Shown piece by piece: positions 41,076-48,309 of a stretch of 48,309 bases of DNA. The translations under genes were made by a program, and so were the position numbers. Each line of letters opens with the position of its first letter. The stretch's first letter is position 1. The stretch is from an uncultured Ignavibacteria bacterium (GTDB lineage Bacteria; Bacteroidota; Ignavibacteria; Kapaibacteriales; UBA2268). The stretch is from the NCBI GenBank assembly GCA_903862655.1, contig CAIOZA010000011.1, positions 1 through 48,309 of the forward strand. The letters run 5' to 3'. The notes beneath the pieces were generated by a model, which saw only the letters and a program-made list of their open reading frames with translations, searched no databases and was not told the origin of the DNA.

Positions 41076-42161
41076 CTAAGCCAATTGCGAAAGTAGATTT
41101 TTCAGTTTTGAAATCAACGGAATTGGCGTAGGATCGACACCATTCAGCAAAGCTAAATAGTAACTAACCCAATCTCCCAAATAAATTAGATCGAACATTC
41201 TCGACATGAAATTTGTCCCTTTGCTTGAAACAGGGATTATTCGTTGAACATGTTCTCCAAGTATTTCCTGAATTGCATTGAATCTTGTCTGAACTTTTGT
41301 ATGATCGGACTCATCACGCAGGAGTACGATCGAAAAATTGTGAATACTATTTTCGGGATAACTCCAGGCATTTATCTCGTTGTGGTTCATTTCAGGAAGA
41401 ACACTTCCAAATGCGAGATTTTTAGCATTTTCCTGTATCTGACACCTCCATCTGAGGTTGACTGAGTCAAGTTTGTTTGAAGAATACACAACAGGAACCG
41501 TATCATAAAGCTTGATTGCGAGTGCATAGGCTGGATTATCCTCATTCATCTGTGAGTAAATCCCTGATTTCTCAGTAATGAAAGCTAATGTGTCCGTTAA
41601 TTGCGAATCAATTATTGATGAAGTTTTCTCGTCGAAAGCACCAGACTTTTTAAGTAATAAAAGCATCGGGAAGAATGAATATGCCAAAGCACATCGGGGC
41701 ATAAATCCACCAGGAACAGTTATTCTGGGAAGTTTATTCGCATCTGCTAACTCACCAAGCTTGCCACCGGTTGTTATGCAAACAATGTTTTGCGTTATCT
41801 GTAGAGCTTTCTGAAGACCTTCGATAGTTTCTTCAGTTCCACCTGAATAAGAGCTGGCTATAATGTTGTAATTTTCATCAATAAATCCTGGGATTGAATA
41901 GTCACGGTTGGCTTTCACAGAAATTTTTCCGGCTCCTTCGAGGTTACCAAGATATGATGAGAGAATGTCGCCACCGATAGCAGAACCGCCCATGCCCAGC
42001 ACGAGAAAATTTGAGGATTTGAATTTGTGAGGAAATGTTGGTGCATTTTTTCCTATAGAAATTGCTTCTGTGATCTGAGCTGGAAAATCGCTTAGTGTTT
42101 TGAACATGTTCGAACAGTCAAGGTTCAGAATGTCATCTTTATTAAGATTCGGATAACTCAT
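41076..42161 (-). CDS. Bifunctional phosphoglucose/phosphomannose isomerase
   Basis: The 361-residue product has two SIS-type sugar isomerase halves. Motifs are LVLGMGGSAIGGDILSSYL, then ASSYSGGTEETIE, GGFMPRCALAYSF and LPEMNHNEINAW, typical of the archaeal/bacterial bifunctional PGI/PMI family rather than classical Pgi. It would interconvert glucose-6-P and fructose-6-P, and mannose-6-P and fructose-6-P. It follows pyruvate kinase by 12 bp and has a strong SD (AGGAGCC), so the two glycolytic genes are one operon. Confidence 0.93.
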   Translation of the reverse strand: MSYPNLNKDDILNLDCSNMFKTLSDFPAQITEAISIGKNAPTFPHKFKSSNFLVLGMGGSAIGGDILSSYLGNLEGAGKISVKANRDYSIPGFIDENYNIIASSYSGGTEETIEGLQKALQITQNIVCITTGGKLGELADANKLPRITVPGGFMPRCALAYSFFPMLLLLKKSGAFDEKTSSIIDSQLTDTLAFITEKSGIYSQMNEDNPAYALAIKLYDTVPVVYSSNKLDSVNLRWRCQIQENAKNLAFGSVLPEMNHNEINAWSYPENSIHNFSIVLLRDESDHTKVQTRFNAIQEILGEHVQRIIPVSSKGTNFMSRMFDLIYLGDWVSYYLALLNGVDPTPIPLISKLKNLLSQLA

Positions 42162-42173
42162 TTGGCTCCTAAT

Positions 42174-43595
42174 TTAAACAATTTTGTGTACTTTAATCAT
42201 ATTTGTTGGCACAATAGATCGTGCAGAAAGTCCGGCAACTATAACAATGTAATCACCTGCTTGTATAAAGTCATATTCTTTGATTGTATAATCTATAATA
42301 TCCGTAATTTCATTTTTTGTAACTGATTTACTAATAAGGTGCCCCATTGCACCACGAACAATGCAAAGAAATCTAAGAACATCAATACTATCAGTAAATG
42401 CAATCACTGGCTCTGATGGTCTGTATTTAGCAATATCCAGAGCTGTAAAGCCTGAATAAGTAACAGGGATAATTGCTTTTGCTCCGATTTTATTTGAAAT
42501 CGAACACGCTGCAGATCCCAATGCTTCAGAAATTTGAGAAGCAGCAAAATGATTATCATTAACAGTAAATTGAGTGAAATACTGCTCTTCAACTGCCAGA
42601 ATTATCTTACGCATATACTCAACAGCATCGAAAGGATAATCGCCCACACTAGTTTCGCCGCTTAGCATAACGCAGTCAGAGCCATCCAGAACTGCATTGG
42701 CAACGTCACTGGCTTCAGCGCGGGTAGGTCTCGGATTTTTAATCATTGATTCCAGCATCTGAGTAGCAATAATAACCGGTTTACCATAATGATTACATTT
42801 TTTTATTATTTCCTTCTGAAGAACTGGAACCTGTTCAGCAGGCATTTCGAGACCAAGATCACCACGTGCAACCATAATGGCATCTGATTCATTGATGATG
42901 TCAACAATGTCTTCTACACCCTCATAGCGTTCAATTTTTGAGATAACAGGTACAGTCCTGCCGAATATCTTCATAGTGGCACGCAATTCAATAACATCAC
43001 GTTCTGAACGGACGAAAGACAATGCCACCATATCTACACCTGCATCAAGTCCAAATTTGAGATCTTCTATGTCTTTTTGGCTAAGAGATGGAGCAGTACT
43101 TGAGACACCAGGAGTGATAATACCCTTGTTATCTTTTAAGATTCCACCCTTGACAATTCTAGTATAAATGTTGATTGAATCAACACGAATGACTGTTAAA
43201 ATCAGGTATCCATCGTCGAGAAGAATTGTATTGCCGGGACTTACTTCCTTAATCAGGCTTTTATAGGATGTAGAAACTCTTGTGGAATCTCCCATTTCAA
43301 TATCTTCGACGGTTATGATTAATTCTTCGCCATCGACAAGTGGTACTCCCCCGTTTTTGACTTTACCGGTACGAATTTTTGGTCCCTGGAGATCTTGAAT
43401 GATAGCGATAGGTTTACCGGTTACTTCTTCTGCTTTGCGGATATCGGCAATAGTTTGAAGATGAACCTCATGACTCCCGTGAGAGAAGTTGAGCCGAGCC
43501 GCATCCATACCTGCATTAGCGAGTTTAATCAGATTGTCGACACCGGCTGTTGACGGTCCGATTGTGCAAAGAATTTTTGTTTTTCTGAAAGCCAT
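42174..43595 (-). CDS. pyk: Pyruvate kinase
   Basis: The 473-residue product matches pyruvate kinase throughout: KILCTIGPSTAG, AARLNFSHGSHEVH, QDLQGPKIRTG, LSFVRSERDV, the catalytic VISKIER, VARGDLGLEMP and the signature TRAEASDVANAVLDGSDCVM. It transfers phosphate from phosphoenolpyruvate to ADP, the last step of glycolysis. Domain B and the C-terminal domain are present and the length is normal. It sits between sixA (19 bp) and the PGI/PMI gene (12 bp). Confidence 0.97.
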   Translation of the reverse strand: MAFRKTKILCTIGPSTAGVDNLIKLANAGMDAARLNFSHGSHEVHLQTIADIRKAEEVTGKPIAIIQDLQGPKIRTGKVKNGGVPLVDGEELIITVEDIEMGDSTRVSTSYKSLIKEVSPGNTILLDDGYLILTVIRVDSINIYTRIVKGGILKDNKGIITPGVSSTAPSLSQKDIEDLKFGLDAGVDMVALSFVRSERDVIELRATMKIFGRTVPVISKIERYEGVEDIVDIINESDAIMVARGDLGLEMPAEQVPVLQKEIIKKCNHYGKPVIIATQMLESMIKNPRPTRAEASDVANAVLDGSDCVMLSGETSVGDYPFDAVEYMRKIILAVEEQYFTQFTVNDNHFAASQISEALGSAACSISNKIGAKAIIPVTYSGFTALDIAKYRPSEPVIAFTDSIDVLRFLCIVRGAMGHLISKSVTKNEITDIIDYTIKEYDFIQAGDYIVIVAGLSARSIVPTNMIKVHKIV

Positions 43596-43614
43596 ACTAC
43601 TCTTCTCTAAAATT

Positions 43615-44112
43615 CTATAATAAATGTTTTTTGGGAAATTCGAAATACCTTGTTCTTCCTGGCACAGAGTCTAATTCATACCAGTGATCTACTTTAAAAT
43701 CAATGCAGGCAACACCACATGTTGGAAAATGGTCGAAGGAATTGGAAGAAAGATTATTACAAAGGATGCTGATTGTAGGGTTATGTCCAAAGACATAAAC
43801 TGTATCATATTTGTCGTCTGTTTCAATCAGTAATGTAGCAATGTCCTTCCAAATTCCATAGTAAATCTTCTCTTCAATCTTAATATCATGTTCATTGTAG
43901 TTTTGATGCGCAGCAAAAGTTTTTGCCGTTGTAAGAGCTCTGTTGGCAGGACTGGAAAAAATCAAATCAGCCTTAGGGCCTTTTTTAGCAACTATTTCAG
44001 CCATGAAAGCACTATTGCTTACTCCACGGGAGTTGAGGGGGCGGTCGATATCATGAGTATCAGGTACATCCCAGTCTGATTTAGCATGGCGAACAAGAAC
44101 TAAAGTTTTCAT
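43615..44112 (-). CDS. sixA: SixA-type histidine phosphatase
   Basis: From the ATG at 44112 the ~165-residue product begins MKTLVLVRHAKSDW, the RHG motif of the phosphoglycerate mutase-like superfamily in its SixA variant (RHAKSD). It continues with RPLNSRG, LIFSSPANRALTTA and VYVFGHNPTIS, the second catalytic His. SixA removes phosphate from phospho-His in phosphorelay or PTS proteins; the substrate here is unknown. A TTG at 44124 is in frame but the family N-terminus fits the ATG. It is probably co-transcribed with pyk. Confidence 0.88.
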   Translation of the reverse strand: MKTLVLVRHAKSDWDVPDTHDIDRPLNSRGVSNSAFMAEIVAKKGPKADLIFSSPANRALTTAKTFAAHQNYNEHDIKIEEKIYYGIWKDIATLLIETDDKYDTVYVFGHNPTISILCNNLSSNSFDHFPTCGVACIDFKVDHWYELDSVPGRTRYFEFPKKHLL

Positions 44113-44185
44113 ATTCTTAACCAATTAATTATAACTTAACAAATCAGATAATTATTCTATAATATTATCGTAAAAAGGTAGTGAT

Positions 44186-45493
44186 TTATTTCAAACGATT
44201 CATAAATAATTCCTGTTCCGTCTTAATTATTACCCAAACCTGTTTAGCTTTATCTGTCTGCTTTTGTTTAGTATAAGCCGTACTTAGCATAACAGCGAAT
44301 TGATTGCGTATTTGATCTCTCTCAGCCAAATCAGGCACCTGAAGCCAGGCGTGTTGATTGAAATAAACTGAAAGATTATTTACTACATTTTTTGGTCTTT
44401 TGGCTGTATCGGCACAAGCCTTATTCAATGCGTTTCTTAGAATTCTTGCAGGATTAGGCTGAGTACTCTTTGTAGAATCACTAAGATATGATTCGTTAAA
44501 ATTCTCAATTTTTCCTTTGAGAGACTGAATAACTGCTTCATCGCCAAAATCATAAATTTTGAATTTGCTGAACATTGGTGGCCTGACTTTCACTCGAATT
44601 GATTCCGGAGATTTTGCAAAACCTTTAGATTCGAGTTTGTCTATTATATCTTTCAAAATTGTAGTTGTCAGATTTGTCTCAAGCAGAATCAGACCTCCGC
44701 GTATCAGAACTTCGCCTGTCAATCCTTTGAATTTATTGAAATGCTTCAGAACCATTTGACGAACAAACTGTCCCTGATTATAGCATCTCTGATAATCATC
44801 CCCACCAAGACCTACTCTGGAACGAAGTACCTGAAGAGTAGATTTTGAATCCTTTATTCCAAGGAACTCAATCAGCCCCATAACCTGGGAAAAACTTCCT
44901 TCTACGAAATAGTGAATTTTATCAACACCGGCAATGATTGCAAGTTCTTTATGGTAGGCTTCTCTACCTTTGCCGGCTCTGACGATTGTAAGTTTATTCT
45001 GATTGGATGTGTCCGGCATACCTGCATCGGCAGGGGTATCCCTTGGAACAGAAATAATTTCGACAGTTCCGCTATCGACAAGGATTGACACAACATGATT
45101 TGCATCGGCGTGGTTGGAACGTTGTCCAAGCCGATTGTCAAGTCCCGTAACTGCAATATTTATTCTTCTACCTGTGTAAACACGTTTAACAGATTTGCCT
45201 GCCTCCTCGTCTAGGACATAAGCGACATTGCCTTTGAGTGGAGAACTGGAATATACAACTTTCATGGTAGTATCTTCTGAGCTTGTAGCGGCTCGAACGA
45301 AATCACTGTCAGACTTTGCTTGTTGTGCTTTAATTTTTGTTGAATCGACTTCTACATAATTATTAGTGCTTACTGGTTCGAAATAATCATTAATATACAG
45401 ATATCCACCTGCAACAAGCAGGGCAATTATCCCAAGAAATATAATCAAGCTTCTGGTTTTATTCCCAGAATTACCGTTCTTTTTATTCGACAT
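44186..45493 (-). CDS. LytR-CpsA-Psr (LCP) family membrane protein
   Basis: From the ATG at 45493 the ~435-residue product has a short cytosolic head (MSNKKNGNSGNKTRS), one membrane helix (LIIFLGIIALLVAGGYLYI) and a linker. The LCP domain contains INIAVTGLDNRLGQRSNHADAN and VSILVDSGTVEIISVPRDT. The conserved Arg/Asp pattern is that of phosphotransferases that attach polyprenyl-linked glycans to cell-wall or surface acceptors. The last ~80 residues (NNLSVYFNQHAWLQVPDLAERD onward) are an extra helical part. The frame can extend to 45541 but without an SD. LCP proteins are mostly known from Gram-positives; here it may act with the isolated sugar transferase at 24080. Confidence 0.82.
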   Translation of the reverse strand: MSNKKNGNSGNKTRSLIIFLGIIALLVAGGYLYINDYFEPVSTNNYVEVDSTKIKAQQAKSDSDFVRAATSSEDTTMKVVYSSSPLKGNVAYVLDEEAGKSVKRVYTGRRINIAVTGLDNRLGQRSNHADANHVVSILVDSGTVEIISVPRDTPADAGMPDTSNQNKLTIVRAGKGREAYHKELAIIAGVDKIHYFVEGSFSQVMGLIEFLGIKDSKSTLQVLRSRVGLGGDDYQRCYNQGQFVRQMVLKHFNKFKGLTGEVLIRGGLILLETNLTTTILKDIIDKLESKGFAKSPESIRVKVRPPMFSKFKIYDFGDEAVIQSLKGKIENFNESYLSDSTKSTQPNPARILRNALNKACADTAKRPKNVVNNLSVYFNQHAWLQVPDLAERDQIRNQFAVMLSTAYTKQKQTDKAKQVWVIIKTEQELFMNRLK

Positions 45494-45670
45494 TTTTACT
45501 GATTTTTTTAAATTGTTAAATATAGCCACACAAATTAACACAAATTAGGAATGTATCAAAAAATCGATAAGATAAAAATTTTTTAAAAAAATGTAACTTT
45601 TTATCCTTTTGAAGCGTCTTAGTAATAAATATATTTGCAAATGCTCTTTCAAATTAATATTTTTGTTCTT

Positions 45671-46096
45671 ATGAAAAAGATTATATCCATATTGATTATC
45701 GTTACAGCTATTAGTGTGCTGTTTGCACAGGATTATCTGCTTGAATCATTTACTGCAAATTCAGACGGGCGCAATGTAGTGCTTGACTGGAAGTCAGCCA
45801 GTGAAGCGAATATATCCGGTTACGAAATTGAAAGAAGCAGCTCAGGTTCAGATTTTAAATATATCTGGACAGAAAAAGCTCATGGTTATGCTTCTGTTTA
45901 TTCTTTCAAAGATGATAATATTTTTATGAAAGATGATGCTAACGGGGACAAGGTATTAAGCAAAAATAATTTTGCTTATAGAATTAAAATTCTAAAGAAA
46001 GATAATTCTATAGCTTATTCAAATAATGTGAATGTGGTTCACAGCCTCAGTGGAATCCAGAAGACTTGGGGAATGATTAAGGAAATGTTCCGTTAA
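45671..46096 (+). CDS. Secreted FnIII-like protein
   Basis: The start is the ATG at 45671, where the signal peptide MKKIISILIIVTAISVLFAQ begins; the upstream in-frame ATG at 45635 adds a non-signal segment. The ~141-residue product has one fibronectin III-like domain (LESFTANSDGRNVVLDWKSA, ISGYEIERSSSGSDFKYI, YSFKDDNI, FAYRIKILKKDNSIAYS). It resembles the modules that precede T9SS sorting domains but lacks such a domain itself. A short helical C-terminus (IQKTWGMIKEMF) is left. It is monocistronic, with a terminator at 46123. Confidence 0.8.
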   Translation: MKKIISILIIVTAISVLFAQDYLLESFTANSDGRNVVLDWKSASEANISGYEIERSSSGSDFKYIWTEKAHGYASVYSFKDDNIFMKDDANGDKVLSKNNFAYRIKILKKDNSIAYSNNVNVVHSLSGIQKTWGMIKEMFR

Positions 46097-46122
46097 TAAA
46101 TTTAAAAATGAAAATTAAAAAT

Positions 46123-46152
46123 AATGCCGGTCTTGAGCCGGCATTTTCGTTT
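46123..46152 (+). terminator. Rho-independent terminator
   Basis: AATGCCGG (46123-46130) pairs with CCGGCATT (46138-46145) through a 7-nt loop, followed by TTCGTTTT. Confidence 0.78.
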
Positions 46153-46209
46153 TATAATCGTAACGAATATAATAGATATCTTTACTCAAACAAATTGAAA
46201 AAAAAATGA

Positions 46210-46217
46210 TATTTTTG
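46210..46217 (+). promoter_or_regulatory. Putative -7 element TATTTTTG of the metalloprotease gene
   Basis: TATTTTTG followed by TTAGATTG is nearly the same as the element at 1745. A TTG lies 12 nt upstream (46195-46197). The ATG follows at 46255. Confidence 0.4.
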
Positions 46218-46254
46218 TTAGATTGATTTTTTCAAGAAATTAAACTGATTATTA

Positions 46255-47931
46255 ATGCAGAAATATAAATTCATTTTCTTAATATTATTATCATTATTCC
46301 TTGGTGAGTCACTACTTGCTCAGGATGATACCGATGAAACATACCCTGGTTCGAAGTGTGGTACATTCCAGACAAGCAGATTCCAGCCTGACAAGAAAAA
46401 ACGTAATGACAATATTCTCAACAGCCGTCCCAATCTGCAGATGCAATTAGCTTCTCAATCGGGATTATTCCTAATTCATTTCGATACTACAGGGCATAAT
46501 GCCGTTCCAGTGAGAGATGACAACAAGAATGGTATTTCTGATTTTGTAGATTCAGCATTGATATTTATTGATTATGTGTATGATGTAGAAGTTAATCAAA
46601 TGCATTATCTGAAGCCCAAAACTGACAATGGCGTTGGTTCTTCAGATGCCTATGATATCTATTTGGTTAATATCGGCGATGGTGGCACTAATGGAGAAGG
46701 ACTTTACGGCTATACCGACACTGAAGATGAATATTCATCAACTTACAACAGACCAAAATTTACTTCTTACATAGTAATCGATAACGACTTTTCTCAGAGA
46801 GATTCAACAAACTCTTCTAATGGTACTAAATACAGAACATTTAACGATACCGGCTTTACGGCATTAAAAATTACTCTGGCACATGAATACCATCACGCTG
46901 TTCAATTCGCTTACGGACAAGATTACACATCGCCCTGTTTAAATGAAATGACAAGTACCTGGATGGAGTATAGATTAGTACCGTACACAAGAGATTATCT
47001 TCAGTATGTTCGTTTGCTGTTTCGCAATCCCAGAGCATATCCATTTGGAAATGGGATAGCCGAGACCGGATATTTATATTCAATATTCGGGCAATACCTT
47101 CACTCAAATTTCGGTGACAGCTTGTTTCTGAGGATGTGGGAACGTATTGGTCTAGGTGTACAGGGATATCAAGCATTGGATAGTGCACTTATCGATAAGA
47201 ACACTTCACTTGCTGAGGAATGGTGCAAACAGCTGCAATGGCTATACTTCACCGGAAAACGCGCTAAAGAGAATCAGTTTTTCAAGATGGCTTCTCAATT
47301 CCCTTTAGTAACTTATTACAAAGATGAAGTATTCAATGAGCCTTCGTTCACTCATTCAGGAGGTCTGTTGTCGTATGAGTTCCGCTTTTTCAGAGTTAGA
47401 TATGATTATCCTGATCTCAACCCTACATCGGACACTACCGACATATTAATCACGGACACAGACACTCAATCAGCTGTTTTGCAGGGAACAAGAGAACTGC
47501 CATATACTATTGCTCTTTCTTCAACGCCACTGACTGACTCTCACGAATATGGCAAAAATAAGAAATACTATTATCAGTTGTTAGCTCCCCAGTCTAATAT
47601 CTGTGATGAGTTTTTCTATTCGGGAGGAGATATAACGAAGCTAATTGCTTATGCTTATCCAAACCCCTTTATCAAATCGCAGGATCCTAGTCAAAATATG
47701 TTCTTCCCAGTGCCTGAAGGAGCAAATATAAATTCCAAAGTTGAATTTTATATAATTAATTCATCCATGGAAAAGGTATTCGAATCATCACAGATGATTG
47801 TAGGCTTGAATAATCAAAACAGGGTAATTATTATGAGCAATGACCAAATGGATTTTTCATCCGGTGTCTATCTGTTCCATGCAAAGTATGGGAACAATGA
47901 GTGCTCAGGCAAATTTGCAATTATTAAATAA
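46255..47931 (+). CDS. T9SS-exported putative metalloprotease (MXAN_6640-like)
   Basis: The 558-residue product has a signal peptide (ending SLLAQ), a segment FLIHFDTTGHNAVP typical of this family, and an Asp-rich turn DDNKNGISDFVDSAL. The zinc motif ALKITLAHEYHHAVQFAYG (HEYHH) is followed by a downstream Glu in LNEMTSTWMEY. The C-terminal ~90 residues (LIAYAYPNPF to NECSGKFAIIK) form a type IX sorting domain. It would act at the cell surface or outside. The pattern matches the MXAN_6640 family of putative metalloproteases. The ABC ATPase gene follows after 16 bp. Confidence 0.87.
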   Translation: MQKYKFIFLILLSLFLGESLLAQDDTDETYPGSKCGTFQTSRFQPDKKKRNDNILNSRPNLQMQLASQSGLFLIHFDTTGHNAVPVRDDNKNGISDFVDSALIFIDYVYDVEVNQMHYLKPKTDNGVGSSDAYDIYLVNIGDGGTNGEGLYGYTDTEDEYSSTYNRPKFTSYIVIDNDFSQRDSTNSSNGTKYRTFNDTGFTALKITLAHEYHHAVQFAYGQDYTSPCLNEMTSTWMEYRLVPYTRDYLQYVRLLFRNPRAYPFGNGIAETGYLYSIFGQYLHSNFGDSLFLRMWERIGLGVQGYQALDSALIDKNTSLAEEWCKQLQWLYFTGKRAKENQFFKMASQFPLVTYYKDEVFNEPSFTHSGGLLSYEFRFFRVRYDYPDLNPTSDTTDILITDTDTQSAVLQGTRELPYTIALSSTPLTDSHEYGKNKKYYYQLLAPQSNICDEFFYSGGDITKLIAYAYPNPFIKSQDPSQNMFFPVPEGANINSKVEFYIINSSMEKVFESSQMIVGLNNQNRVIIMSNDQMDFSSGVYLFHAKYGNNECSGKFAIIK

Positions 47932-47947
47932 GGAATGTGAATTGAAT

Positions 47948-48309
47948 ATGAAGGATTTTAAACTGACGGGAAATAATTTAAGCAAAAGTTTTATCCGCAA
48001 TAGGTTTATCTTTCGCGATATTTCAATCAGTTTAAGCAATTCTAAAATGATATCAATCGGTGGCGAGAACGGATCCGGTAAGACAACAATGCTAAAGATT
48101 TTATCAGGGATTATCCCGCCAACTTCCGGGCAGGTTACACTTAATATTGATGGGAAGCTGATTCCGAAGGATAAAATTTCTGAAAGTATTGGATTTGTTT
48201 CTCCATACTTGATTCTTTACGAGGAATTTTCACCCATTGAGCATCTCCAACTATTTGCGAAGTTCCATTCTTTAACCTTCGACATGGATTGGGCAATAAG
48301 TATGCTTAA
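47948..48309 (+). CDS. ABC transporter ATP-binding protein, 3' end cut by the window edge
   Basis: From the ATG at 47948 about 120 codons are visible: MKDFKLTGNNLSKSFI, Walker A GGENGSGKTTMLKILSG, and the Q-loop region IGFVSPYLILYEEFSPIEHL. Signature and Walker B lie beyond the window. It resembles short CcmA-like exporter ATPases in having an ENGSGKTT P-loop and few insertions. It is 16 bp after the metalloprotease gene, on the same strand. The substrate cannot be told. Confidence 0.88.
   Translation, partial: MKDFKLTGNNLSKSFIRNRFIFRDISISLSNSKMISIGGENGSGKTTMLKILSGIIPPTSGQVTLNIDGKLIPKDKISESIGFVSPYLILYEEFSPIEHLQLFAKFHSLTFDMDWAISML

Overview
ORGANISM. The window is AT-rich and encodes a Gram-negative member of the FCB (Bacteroidota/Chlorobiota) group. 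Three secreted proteins end in type IX secretion sorting domains, many proteins are predicted outer-membrane or lipoproteins, and several promoters carry the TAnnTTTG -7 element typical of this group. Good Shine-Dalgarno sequences are common (GGAGG, AGGAG, AAGGTGGTGA), which fits Ignavibacteria/Kapabacteria-like lineages better than classical Bacteroidetes. This placement is inference; there is no rRNA in the window.

LAYOUT. (1) 1-8.84 kb is a two-component/sigma-54 module. It holds a histidine kinase (truncated at the left edge), an NtrC-type regulator, three secreted Asp/Cys-rich repeat proteins, a Cys-rich cytosolic protein with a broken second copy, and a beta-barrel protein. A proton P-type ATPase sits in the middle. 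Two of the secreted-protein genes have -24/-12 promoters with matching upstream palindromes in identical geometry. (2) 8.9-12.7 kb holds a single-polypeptide restriction-modification enzyme next to tRNA-Ser(GCU). (3) 12.7-20.5 kb is mostly chromosomal genes: an SDR oxidoreductase, a TraB/GumN protein, a lipoprotein, adenine deaminase, RsmI with a long Arg/Gly tail, and a VWA-OmpA lipoprotein. An orphan terminator here suggests a small RNA. (4) 20.6-23.8 kb has an orphan OmpR-type regulator followed by four 11-bp direct repeats, a promoter, a structured leader, a small secreted protein and a thioredoxin/propeller-like protein. (5) 24-26.5 kb has a sugar-phosphate transferase and a T9SS-exported propeller protein among short palindromic repeats. 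(6) 26.5-35.6 kb is an eight-gene minus-strand cluster read here as a divergent chaperone-usher surface-fibre system: three Cys-rich CPGC-containing subunits, a TPR protein, a PapD-like chaperone, an usher fused to an OmpA domain, a thioredoxin-like lipoprotein and an outer-membrane barrel. (7) 36.2-40.2 kb holds a receiver-only protein, a NarL-type regulator and a PAS histidine kinase, probably regulators of the neighbouring fibre cluster. (8) 40.3-48.3 kb is mostly housekeeping: S21, a CarD-like protein, PGI/PMI, pyruvate kinase, SixA, an LCP protein, a FnIII-like secreted protein, a T9SS metalloprotease and the start of an ABC ATPase.

HOW IT WORKS TOGETHER. The best candidates for an undescribed system are the usher-OmpA fibre cluster with its adjoining two-component genes, and the sigma-54 regulon of Cys-bearing calcium-loop proteins. 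The orphan OmpR regulator with its phased repeats and structured leader is a third. No CRISPR array, rRNA, prophage or complete insertion sequence was seen.
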